Of a DNA stretch of 40,034 bases, positions 11,081 to 21,685 are shown piece by piece. The DNA comes from Conidiobolus incongruus B7586. Its lineage: Eukaryota; Entomophthoromycota; Entomophthoromycetes; Entomophthorales; Conidiobolaceae. Within the stretch, counting starts at the first letter, position 1. Every line of letters begins with the position of its first letter. Where the stretch lies: contig JNEM01016255.1 of assembly GCA_000697335.1 (NCBI GenBank), forward strand, positions 1-40,034, read 5' to 3'. Made by a program: the position numbers and the translations under genes. The notes under the pieces are model-generated. The model did not search any database and had not been told where the DNA came from. It worked only from the letters and a program-made list of their open reading frames with translations.

Positions 11081-14000
11081 AATGATTCTATGAAAATAGT
11101 AGAATAATTATTTATTATGATCTATATTAAATTAAAAATTAAAATTAAAACAAAATAAGAGTTAAGTATACAAATAATAGAAATTATCAATATACTTTTT
11201 ATTATTAAAGATTAAAACTTAAAACTTATGTATATGTAGATGTATCTAATAATTAAATTGAATTCATTAACAATTATAATTCAACTAGAGTTCAAAGCTT
11301 TAAATAACTTCAATATCTTGACTAATAAATGTGATAAATTTGGTGGGTTTAGAAATGGTTAAACCTATTGGTTTAATTAATATTGAGGCAACATCCAATA
11401 ATATGGAAATTGTCAGTTCTCCAATAAACTCCATTTCTTGAATACGAATTTCTCATCTTTGTTATTGTGTGTGATGATCACCTATTTTCTCATCTAATTT
11501 TAGAAATATTTTTGATACCAATATTAATTTGATTTTAGTGTTTATATCCCGATAATATTGCAACATTTTAATTTGAAATTAATTGAATTATTCTAAAAAT
11601 GCCTTGGCAATTATTACTTAAGCACTATGATATCAATCTACAAAATTTATTTCAAAAATATTTTCCACAATTTTAAACTTTGCAATAGTATAAAGTATCA
11701 GCTGGTCAAAATAAATTATGTTCGAGTAATGAAGCCAAGATATTTGCCCATAGTTTCCATATACAAATATAAGGTCAAAATCAAGAAAAAGTCCTTAATT
11801 CAAATAGATTTTTAATATTGTTAAATATATCATTAAAACTGACTATTTACAATAAATTTCCCAAAATTACTAAAATTAAAGTAACTGCAATTCTTTAATA
11901 CATTTTTACTTTTCTCAATTACGATCGGAGATTTTGGTTTTTATTTATTGGTCGATAAATTGCTTTGCCAAATAATATAAAATCTGATAAAAAAATCTTG
12001 GCTACATACTATTTTTCATCCCAAATTGATCACTCTAAAAATTAGTAAAATTTGACCTACTTAAGTTTTGAGATGTTTGTTTATCCATGTATTGCTAAAA
12101 TAAAATAAAAAAAGGGATTAAATTAAATTTTTAGTTTGGATAATTTTCAATTGAGACTGGACTTTATATATTTACCAAGTTTAACAAATATATTAGAAAT
12201 CTCTGACCTCATGAGTGAAATGACTGGCATTTCGGAATATTTATTACGACATGCTGGGTGAATTCCAATTGTTGAAGTTAGAGCTGAGTTCTTTTCAAGA
12301 ATAAGTTCTTTGTGTTTTTATTTGATCATAAATCATGCAAAAAGGTTGAAAATTATTAACTTTGAGTTGCTTTTGAATCATATTACATTTTGAAAAAATT
12401 TACAACGTAATGAATCTGATCAAAGACACTAAAACATTCGATCATCAATTATGCAGCTCATTATGATTTTCATTTGATTTTATCAAATTTTATGATTTCA
12501 AATACAATATCATAATATATTTAAGTTTAAATAGTTTCGTAGTAATGTGCTATATTTATAATAGTCTGAAGTTTAATTCTTGACTCTGCTGATTCAATAT
12601 TCAAAATACAATCATTTTTAAATTCAAGTCACATTTTATCATTTCAATTTTAAATGAAATTTGGAGAAATTGCACAATTAGATTTATAACTATAATTAGC
12701 AATAGTAATTGTCAAATAAACATAAACTCTCTTAAACTTTTATATTAATAATATTAAAGTATGTATGTAATAAAAATCTATCTTTTTATTTTTTTATATT
12801 TGATTATTTTTTCAAATTATCAGTTTGATTTCATTAAAATTTAATGTATACCTTTGACCTATATTTTATATAATCTTAATTTATAACATGAATGAGTTTA
12901 TTAAGTTTATAGAACTTGATTTAATAAAAAATTTTAATATAATGATATTTATTTTAAATGTATTTTTATCATATATAAATAAATTTTTATAGAATAATTT
13001 ACACTGAATAATCACCATAAAAATAGCAATATATAATTTTACATAATAATATAAATAAATCCTAATATAATAAAAAATTACTTTCAATTTTCTAATATCA
13101 ATAATATTGAGAATTATAAATAGTCATTTATATAATTAAATTGAACTTTATTAAAATAACTTATTCTACCCTATTATTCATTGGATTTTGTCAAAACAAG
13201 ATAATATCAAATATAGTAGAATTCATTATTTATTAATCTATACCTATAATTACCTGATTAACAATCATAATTTTGTCTAATATAGTGCCTCTGAGTTAAT
13301 TGTTTGATTTGTATTTGCCTTTGCATCTTCTTGCTTTTAATTGATGATAATTATTCGAATATCAATCAGTGGCAGTATTGACAATGATTATGATCATTTG
13401 GTGCTTAAAAAAATTGATAGATGCTATGATTCATTGACACGTAGAATTGATTAAATATTACAAGTTAGAACTTATCAATAATTATTAAGAGAATAATAGG
13501 TTCAACTATATCCAAATTGCTATTCCTTTGAATTTACCTTAATTTATTAAAAACACAATACAAATTATTGTCATAGTAAAACAATCGATAAAGGTAAACA
13601 ACTATGAGTATTATAATAATAGTATTCACCATCAATAATAAAGTTTAAAACTTTTTACTTGATAATTATGATGTCAACTTAATAAAGACTAATTAAGTTC
13701 ATATATTCATTGATTAATTTCAATCAAAATATGTATTGGTTTATGATATAAATGAAATAAATTGAAAATAAAATTACATGGTCTTATAACACTTTTTAGG
13801 ATATATATGAAATTAATATTTTTTTTCTATTGTGCTTCACAAATAAGGTGAATCCAAAATTCTATTGAATAATAATTAACTGTGAGATTGATGCTATAAC
13901 TTTTTTATTATTTAACTTTTAAATGAATCAATAGGTATACCGTATGAAAAAAATATTGTGTCAATTATTGTAATAGTAGATAATATGAACTGTAATTTAA

Positions 14001-14705
14001 AAATTAAAATTATAGCATTTTTATTAATGTTTATATTGTTAATTTAAATTTGCCATTTTTAATTTCTTAATAAAATCAATCACAAAATATTAATGAAACA
14101 CAAGGTAGTTACTACTCGATTATTATAGTAAGGTTATTAATTAAACAATCGCAGTTATAACAATATTTCCAAATATATATTCTAGGTGGGATAAAATTTC
14201 TTTGTTAAGAAAAATTAATCATGGTTTATTGAAATTCGAATTTTTGCAAGTTTTAAATACAGGGTCATTGATTGAAATTTTTAATTTATTATTTAAAATT
14301 TAATTAGAAATTTAAATACAATTCTAAAAATGTAAATTAATGTATTATATTTTCTTTCAAAATATCAAATTTAATATTGAATCAATTTTGAACTATTAAA
14401 TAATTGACTAGAAAATTATGATCAAAAACAATATAGTATTTTATAAAATTCTTGATTGTTATTAAAGATGTAAAAATCAACTTTCCCAAATTATCGCATC
14501 AGAAGGATCATAATTTTAAAAAATTGGTATCAAGGAAAATCTATAAAACTGTAAAATATAAATGAAAATTGTATCCCATAATAGTTATTCCAAAATTATC
14601 AATTTCTAAACATTATAAATAATTTAATCCTGAGCGCATTGAATTAAATATCCCTATTATCATTATTATAATTATTAAAAAACTGAATACTAACAATAAA
14701 AATAA
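11081..14705. other. Long AT-rich spacer (3.6 kb), largely empty
   Basis: No recognised gene or RNA. Poly-A/T rich throughout, with a few less AT-biased patches: 11282-11434 (short minus-strand frame listed separately) and about 12190-12390 (a plus frame nearly free of stops, not recognised). The last 100 bases before 14706 would be the promoter and leader of the Aurora-type kinase. Confidence 0.5.
11282..11434 (-). CDS. Candidate small ORF, 50 aa, unrecognised
   Basis: ATG at 11434 to TGA at 11282. The product begins MEFIGELTISILLDVAS, followed by a Pro/Lys/Leu-rich part and an amphipathic Lys/Leu tail. It stands out by base composition from the spacer around it and lies about 200 bp upstream of the hydrolase on the same strand. 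It could be a small protein, the last exon of an unseen gene, leader sequence, or chance. No family recognised. Confidence 0.18.
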
Positions 14706-15980
14706 ATGAAATTTACCAAAAAAAATGATTTTAACAAGTCCAAAGAACAAAGTGTATCAACTATTCCATTAAATATTAAATCTTCTAAGGATTTTAAATT
14801 ATCTAAGACAAATTGGTTATCTAAAAAGAATTTATCTTCATTGGCTACTACTGATTCGGAAGTTCCTTTAACTCCTTGTGATTCCGATGTTACAAATAGT
14901 GATAGTATAGTTCAAAAGAATTCTGCTTCAAGTTTTAAGAGTTATGAAAATAACACAAGTCAATTGCAAAAGGGAGCTGTTAATCAGTTGGAATTTACAA
15001 AAGTATCTACATTAGCTAAAACTGAAGCCAAAGCAAATTTTAGTGGACCTACAGTTGCATTTGCTATTGATTCAAAATTGAAACTTAAGTCGAACAGTAG
15101 CGATTTATTTGAGAAGCCATATCCTACTAGTTCATCCTTTTATTCATCGTTATCAATACCGAAAAACGATATCAGTTCACATCCTACATGGAAAAGTGAG
15201 GACTTTATCAAACAAAAGCGATTGGGATCAGGCCAATTCGGGACAGTGTTTCTAGCGACCGAAAAGCGATCCAAACGCCAAGTCGCATTAAAAATGATCA
15301 GCAAGAGTAAAATCCTACGCTGTAACGGATTAAGTCAACTGCGACGCGAAGTGGAAATCCACTGCCATTTGAAACACCCAAACATCGCAAGACTGTACGG
15401 GTACTTCCAAAATGAAACCCATGTATTTTTAGTTTTAGAGTATGCGCCTCTCGGCGACCTTTACTCTCATTTTAAAGAGATGCACAAATTTAGCGAAGCC
15501 ACCACCGCTAACTACATTCACCAGTTGGCGAAAGCTTTAGCTTATATTCACAAGAAGGATGTGATCCACAGGGACATTAAGCCCGAAAATATTGTAAGAT
15601 TCCCAGGCGAAGTGATCAAATTGGCGGATTTTGGCTGGGCAGTCCACTCCCCCACATTGCGCAGGGCGACGACATGCGGCACGCTTGACTATATGGCACC
15701 CGAAATTGTTCAATATTCTGAATACGATCACACCTTGGACCTGTGGGGACTCGGTGTCTTATGCTACGAGCTTCTCACTGGCAATCCCCCATTTGAGCAC
15801 ATGTCGCGCAAGTCGACCCAATCGCGCATTGTGAATGTTGACCTCCAATTGCCACTCGACATTTCACCCGAGGCGAAAGATTTTATTCAGAAATTGCTGA
15901 AGTACCAGCCTCAGGATAGGATCTCAATCCAGCAGGTGCTTAATCATCCTTGGATTTTAGCACATACCAATCATTTATAA
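14706..15980 (+). CDS. Aurora-type serine/threonine protein kinase
   Basis: Mitotic kinase of the Aurora/Ipl1 family, known for chromosome bi-orientation within the chromosomal passenger complex. Single exon, 424 aa. Residues 1-160 are Ser/Lys/Asn-rich and probably disordered. The kinase domain is about 165-419: glycine loop GSGQFG (174-179), VALK with Lys196, HRDIKPEN (288-295, catalytic Asp290), DFGWAVH (308-314), activation loop RRATTCGTLDYMAPE with Thr322/Thr323. The DFGW-x-VH and CGTLDY strings are the Aurora signature. Deviations are Ala for the usual Ser in DFGWSVH, and MAPE where Aurora usually has LPPE. The leading half is much more AT-rich than the kinase half. All catalytic residues are present, so it should be active. 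Confidence 0.92.
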   Translation: MKFTKKNDFNKSKEQSVSTIPLNIKSSKDFKLSKTNWLSKKNLSSLATTDSEVPLTPCDSDVTNSDSIVQKNSASSFKSYENNTSQLQKGAVNQLEFTKVSTLAKTEAKANFSGPTVAFAIDSKLKLKSNSSDLFEKPYPTSSSFYSSLSIPKNDISSHPTWKSEDFIKQKRLGSGQFGTVFLATEKRSKRQVALKMISKSKILRCNGLSQLRREVEIHCHLKHPNIARLYGYFQNETHVFLVLEYAPLGDLYSHFKEMHKFSEATTANYIHQLAKALAYIHKKDVIHRDIKPENIVRFPGEVIKLADFGWAVHSPTLRRATTCGTLDYMAPEIVQYSEYDHTLDLWGLGVLCYELLTGNPPFEHMSRKSTQSRIVNVDLQLPLDISPEAKDFIQKLLKYQPQDRISIQQVLNHPWILAHTNHL

Positions 15981-16729
15981 TATTTTTAGCCTTTATTCAA
16001 ATTAGGTCATTTGATCTTATTGATTTTGAATTTGATTAAAATCAATTAACTTTTTGTATTGCTACATTTAACCAGAACTAAATGATTGAATATTAATGGA
16101 TCATATAAATTATTATATACTTGTTAATTTATATTAAAAAACTAACCTTTAATAAACAATTCAAATTAATTTTTTTTGAAATGATATAAATATTTAGAAA
16201 TATTGATGTTGATTTAAAGTGAATAGCATAATGAATATTACAAACTCAATTTCTATTGATTTTGATTAGTAAAAAATATCAAATTGTTTTTTTGTATTCA
16301 TAAATACTAATAATTTTTAACAGTTCTATTTTACACTTATATTTAATTGATAGATTTTAGAGATTTAATGAATGAAAATAGTTAAAAATCGAAAAACTAA
16401 TATCAAAGTAATAAGTTCACTAATTATATTGAAAATTTTAGTATAATAAATTTTAATATTATCTAATCAAATTATAAAATTATAATTTAATTATTAATAA
16501 AAATAAAAATATTGAGGAAAAAAAATTAAAAAATAAATTTTAATAATAATATTAGTGAAATTATTTGATATTAAAATTTTTCATTTTAAGATTAAGTTAA
16601 AATAGAAAAAAAAATTAAAATTTAGATTAAATATTATAAATATAAATTCAATTATTTTAAATTATAATGAAAAATTTAACAAAAAAATTTGAGATGATTT
16701 TTAATAAAATAATAATTTAAAAATAATGA
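15981..16729. other. Spacer between convergent kinase and AP-1 mu genes
   Basis: Shared 3' flank of two convergent genes, extremely AT-rich (poly-A and poly-T tracts at 16490-16690). No gene seen. Confidence 0.5.
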
Positions 16730-18314
16730 TTAAACTCTCAAAGTAATCGTTGGAGTCATTTCGGGCATACGTAAATGATAATCTAAAAAACATAATCAAT
16801 ATTAGAACAATATATAACAAATAGATCTTACCTCCATTCTGAGTGATATATCTGACCCAAGGCATAGCTGTATAGCCTGACTTTTCTACAACCTTCAAAT
16901 AACGCACTTGAATGCCTGAAGTGGTGAAGTAAGGAATTTCAAATTTAACGCGAATTGGTAGTTTTTTGTCCATTTCTTCTTCTATTGGGTGAGTTAGTAT
17001 ATGTGAATCTTGGGATAGAAAAATGTACTCACCACTCTTGACGCTGGGTAAACTGAATTGAGCTCGGAGGATGAATTCGCGGCCTCCTTGGAATTGTTTG
17101 ATCTTCCACACGAAACTGGATTGTTCGGGAGTGTAGTTAACTGAACCGATAGGTGTCTAAATTGTTGACAAGTAACCAAGTAAATCATTTAGAATATTTA
17201 TGATATATATATATATATATTAAAAATTACCTTGAATTTGGGAGCTGCAGCATCATTAGGAACAGGTACAATAATCTCAACATTATTGGCAGTGGATTTC
17301 CTCTTGAATTGGGCTTTAGCTTTAACCATGTATTCAATACGACTTTCCGTATATTTTTCAATGACGACTTCAGCCCAGATCAGAGGCTTGACCTGAGTAT
17401 TGAGACGATAGCTCATCAATTCGAATTCACCATCGGGAGGAATGAAGCTGATAGTTCTGTCAGTTTCAAACTTACTCAAACGAACACACTGATGGAATTT
17501 GATATCTTCCAACTCGACAGACTTAGTCTTAGAAGTCCTACCAGTCAATTCGAACATCACTTTATCGTTAAGGCCCAATTTAAGTTCAGGCATACCCGAC
17601 AAGTAGCAACGACACTGAAGCGATCCCAAAATTTCACTCCTTACGACATTTCCATTAGTATTGACTAACAAGTTAACCTGCTCCACCACATCCAAAAAGC
17701 ACTCATTCTTCCTATACTGAATACCTTCAGAGCGCCAGGACACCGCATTCGTCACAGCCATAGGAGGTTGCTTTGGACCAACGTCCAAAATAAAGCTCTC
17801 CTGAGTGATATACTCTTTTAAAATTTTAGTTTCAGTAGTTTGAGGAATACCAAAATCCATCATTTCATCCAATAATTCGTAAATAATAACGAAATTATCT
17901 CGGATAGACTCCTCTTCGAGGGATTTGAAATATTCTGTAAAAACCTGAACTAGGATTAGAATAGATTGGGATGAGAATTAAATAAAGTTACTTGAGTTAA
18001 CTTATGTAAAAACAACAAAATAGTAGTAACATTGGTATTCTTCTTGGTAATAGCCAACACTAAATTAACATTAATATTTTCTCTCTCCATCATCACATCA
18101 ATAAAAACTTACAATATAAATTATTATAACGAATATATATGTAGTGAACACCACTTTCATCACTTAAAATAGGACCTACACTACTTTCCTCTTCTTCTTG
18201 ATTGAGTAATAACGGCATAAAATTTTCGTAACTGCTCATAGGGATATCACCGCGATAATTGCGACTGATCAATAATTTACCTTTGAGGTCTAGAATGAAT
18301 ATTGCACTCGCCAT
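16730..18314 (-). CDS. APM1: AP-1 clathrin adaptor complex, medium (mu) subunit
   Basis: Binds tyrosine-based (YxxPhi) sorting signals in clathrin-coated vesicles between the trans-Golgi network and endosomes. Six exons, complement of join(16730..16782,16832..16981,17033..17156,17231..17944,17992..18059,18113..18314), give 436 aa, standard for the family. Introns are 53, 47, 74, 51 and 49 nt. The N-terminal longin domain starts MASAIFILDLKGKLLISRNY. The mu homology domain begins around VTNAVSWRSEGIQYRKNE and includes LSGMPELKLGLNDKV, ELEDIKFHQCVRLSKFE, RTISFIPPDGEFELMSYR and the C-terminal GYTAMPWVRYITQNG. These strings match AP-1 mu rather than AP-2 or AP-3 mu. Intron 4 has a perfect TACTAAC branch site. 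Intron 3 carries an (AT)n run, and intron 2 uses a CAG acceptor five bases past a TAG. Transcribed divergently from TBCB. Confidence 0.96.
17207..17220. repeat. Short (AT)n run inside AP-1 mu intron 3
   Basis: An AT dinucleotide run just inside the donor end of the 74 nt intron, which is the longest intron in the window, so the repeat probably explains the extra length. Confidence 0.8.
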
Positions 18315-18364
18315 AGTTTAGTAATAATGTTAATATTTTTGTATAGATTAAGTTATATATATAA

Positions 18365-18382
18365 ATATATATATATATATAT
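18365..18382. repeat. (AT)n microsatellite, 18 bp
   Basis: AT dinucleotide run about 50 bp upstream of the AP-1 mu start codon. Confidence 0.9.
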
Positions 18383-18864
18383 GTTTATTTATTTATAATT
18401 TATAAAATTGATTATTATTGTTTGATTAATTGAATATTGATAAATACTTAATGCAATTTGAATTAAATATTTGATAAGAATTTAAATAAATAATTTTAAT
18501 GGGAATTGATTTTAATTTTTATTTGTCAATTCAAAAATAGTGTGTAAATTTGGGATTGTAGAGAAATTGTCCAGTCACTTTCAAATACTTTAATAAATTA
18601 TTATAAATATTAGAAAAAAAATAGTTAGAATTAATTTAAATATAAAAATTATAATACTTTTGAATGGATTAGATTTTTTTCCTTTTTAATTATATATTTA
18701 TATTAATCTAATATAAATATAAAGGACAATCATTTAATATGTCGTCATCAATTACAAGAAATAACCCATAAAATACTTTTTTTTGCAAATAATATAAATT
18801 TTCAAATTCCCAGATATAATAAATAATTCAAGAAAAATTACATTTAATAATTTATAAGCTATAA

Positions 18865-18902
18865 AATTAAATAATTAAATAATTAAATAATTAAATAATT
18901 AA
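18865..18902. repeat. 8 bp tandem repeat, about 4.7 copies
   Basis: Four exact copies of AATTAAAT in a row (18865-18896) plus a partial fifth, ending 18 bases before the TBCB start codon. It probably lies in the 5' UTR or core promoter. Confidence 0.9.
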
Positions 18903-18919
18903 TAATTGTATTAATAATA

Positions 18920-19832
18920 ATGAGTGCCAATATAATTATTACAGGAAATGGTATCTACATTGAAAAACGTTTTAGTTTAGATACTACCTTAGAAGACCTC
19001 AAAGTAACAAATTCTATTCATATCACCAACAACACCTAATAATTCTTTTTAGACCAAATTACACTTCATAACTGGAATACCTGAAGATCGTCAACTTTTA
19101 ACTTTATACAAGGGAGAATTAAAAGTGACGACGTTAGTGGGGTTCCCAAACACTACATTACACGAATTTGGCTTTGAGAATAATTGTAGATTGGAAATAA
19201 TGGATACGCAACCTCAGCAACAACAACAGATTAATATGGAAAATGTTCCAAAATACGAAATTAGTATGGAAGATTATGAGAAATTGGATGGTAATTTCAT
19301 AATATCAAAATATTTCATTATTGTTAACAATTGTTTAGATTCTGTACTGGCTTTTAAGAAGCGAAACAAGTTGGGAAGATTTAGCGACAATGTCAAAATG
19401 GATACTAGTGAGTTGGAATTGGAGAGTATTAGAAATGCTGGTGTCGATATTGGTAAACGCTGTGAAGTGGATTTGAAGGATGGATCAATGCCTAAGAGAG
19501 GTACCATACGTTTTGTTGGTAAGTGAATTTTTATCATGTGATTTTATTTTTTGTTAATATATATTTGATGATTTAGGCACTGTCCAATTCCAATCAGGTG
19601 CTTGGATTGGAGTAGAGTATGACGAACCCGTTGGTAAAAATGACGGCAGGTAATAAACACATTCACTAATCATCAATAGATACATAGTAATGATATGTTA
19701 AATAGTGTACAAAACGTTCGCTACTTCCAATGCAATCCCAACTACGGAGGCTTTGTTAAATTAGACAAATTAAAAGTTGGAGATTTTCCACCTCTCATGG
19801 ATATGGAATTAGACGATTTGGACGAATTTTAG
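18920..19832 (+). CDS. TBCB: Tubulin-folding cofactor B (CAP-Gly protein)
   Basis: Cytosolic chaperone that takes alpha-tubulin from CCT and hands it to cofactor E (homologue of yeast Alf1 and fission yeast Alp11). Five exons, join(18920..19003,19053..19290,19339..19518,19577..19649,19706..19832), give 233 aa. Introns are 49, 48, 58 and 56 nt, all ending TAG. The N-terminal ubiquitin-like domain (about 1-85) is followed by a Gln-rich linker, the conserved [13 protein letters not shown] then FKKRNKLGR helix, and a C-terminal CAP-Gly domain (about 145-230) with [17 protein letters not shown] (GKNDG at 187-191) and NYGGFVK. The tail DLDEF is the acidic end seen in this family, which usually ends in a DE-hydrophobic motif. 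Intron 2 is 48 nt and stop-free in frame, so retention would add 16 residues. The splice used here restores family spacing. Confidence 0.94.
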
Positions 19833-21685
19833 TGACGTTTATTAAAGTATTATGTTTCTTAATATATCATTAATTGAATACAATAACATATTGCTTCACT
19901 GTTGAATTTGTGATCATTTAAATTTTTATATATTCATGTTTCAAGAGGTTATAAAAACCTACAACTTGAATTCCCCTAATAATATCACTATGTTACCATT
20001 TTTAATTTTTCTATTAAACTATTTTTAAAACAAAAACAATCAATTAAATAATTATATCAATGAATTTTCTCCACTTTCAATTAATTTAATAAAAATTTTA
20101 AAATAATCATAATCATAATTCAATATCTAATAAATTCATGGTTTTGGAAAGAACAGCCCAAATTTCTGGATTTTATAATAACATATTGAAAATATGAAAA
20201 CCTCAATCTATAAAGTCAATTTTCAAATCCAAAAACTCCAATATGAATCAATTATATTAATTAGATAAAATTAACTATTTTTGCTTTTACATTTATATTC
20301 AATAAATTAGTTTCATTTTTTCATCAATCAAAATCAAAATTCATTCAATTTTCTAATTTTTTATAGAAAATTTGAGTTTAAATATATTTTTAAAAATATA
20401 TTAGGTTAGATTAGGCAAATAATTTATAAATTTTATGTTTTAAAAATTATTTTTTAATTTCATTAATCGATTATATATTTTTTTTAGTTTTTTGATAGTT
20501 TAATCAAAATAAATTTTAGTGATATACTTAAAGAGTTATTATACTATTCATTGAATTCAATCAGATCCATTAGCAGCTTTGGATTTTACTTTTTATAGAT
20601 TGAAATTTACAAAAACCTTGAATTAATTTTCAGTATATACATTGACTGTTAAATAATACGATGATTATCTATAGATTAATAAATATCAAAATTTAAGGTT
20701 AACAGCTGAATTGATACCTTGGTATAATACGGAAATTTAATTTTATATTAAATTTATAAAATATATGAATGAAATCTAGGACAGTCAATATATATTAGCA
20801 AATAATAGTTCAATAATATACACTATTTACTTTTTTAATTTTATACTGCTCTCAAGTTAGATATACGTATAACTGATGATAATTTGATCTAATATATATA
20901 TATATATATATATTAAAGTTTTATATAATATTATTTAAATATAACCTCATTTTAATAAATTTCACCAAAAGTCAATTATCATCAAACTTTTTTTAAACAG
21001 TTAGCAAAGCTAATAGGCAGGTGGTAAGAAAAGAAATACAATAACCATATTGTTAAAAGCGATGCATTGAAGGGAGATAACAAAGCGATAAATTAGATGA
21101 ATTAAGTTAATAAGTGGAATAAGTAGTATATATTAATTCCTGAATTAGGATATAATTATAATTATAAAAGGTTTTAATACTTTACAATTAACAATAATAT
21201 TAAATTTCACCAAATATAACTTTATTTTATCATCATTTAAATTATAATTGTTGGATAAATTATAACTACTCTTTGTCAACTTTTAGCTAATGAATAAAAA
21301 TTCATATAGCTGGTGATTCTCAAACCTATATACAATGTCAAGAAGACTATAAACAACTCCTTGAGGATAGGATAATTTCCACCTAATTAGTGATTACTTA
21401 AATCTTTCCATTTGATATTAATAAGAAGACTAAGAATCCTAATTGTAATAGCCTTTCAAGGTTTTGAATTTAATTTATCAATAACCAATACACTGATATA
21501 ATGTTTAATATACTTCAATTTATTATACATAAAAACTTTAAAGTATTCAATTGATTAAAATAAACTTAATAGTTTTTAACCATAAATATTACATAAAGGT
21601 CTAAATAATAATTTTATCATTAATAACACAATTTTTAATAATATTTAATGAAATCATATTGTATTTGATATTTAATATAATATTA
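19833..21685. other. AT-rich spacer left of mariner copy A
   Basis: No gene recognised. It contains an (AT)n run at 20892-20913 and a slightly less AT-biased patch at about 21000-21130 and 21240-21480 with short stop-free stretches that I could not assign. Confidence 0.5.
20892..20913. repeat. (AT)n microsatellite, 22 bp
   Basis: Uninterrupted AT dinucleotide run in intergenic DNA. Confidence 0.9.

Larger units (their letters stand above)
18315..18919. promoter_or_regulatory. Shared divergent upstream region of AP-1 mu and TBCB
   Basis: The 605 bp between two divergent start codons must hold both promoters. It contains an (AT)n run at 18365-18382 near the AP-1 mu side and an 8 bp tandem repeat at 18865-18902 near the TBCB side. 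No specific factor site is claimed. Confidence 0.55.

Noticed and set aside
11470-11490. TGATGA string resembling a C box of a C/D snoRNA
   Set aside because: No matching D box and terminal stem at a suitable distance; such strings are frequent by chance.
11627-11815. 62-codon plus-strand frame
   Set aside because: Lys/Ile/Tyr-rich composition is what AT-rich spacer gives by chance; no signal, motif or local GC rise.
12881-13087. 68-codon minus-strand frame
   Set aside because: Almost only Ile, Phe, Tyr, Lys, Asn; composition is identical to surrounding spacer.
21290-21390. Short translation faintly like the start of a reverse-transcriptase domain, and a similar faint likeness to an integrase region near 32430-32500
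   Set aside because: About 30 residues each, no catalytic motif, no terminal repeats seen; too weak to call an element.
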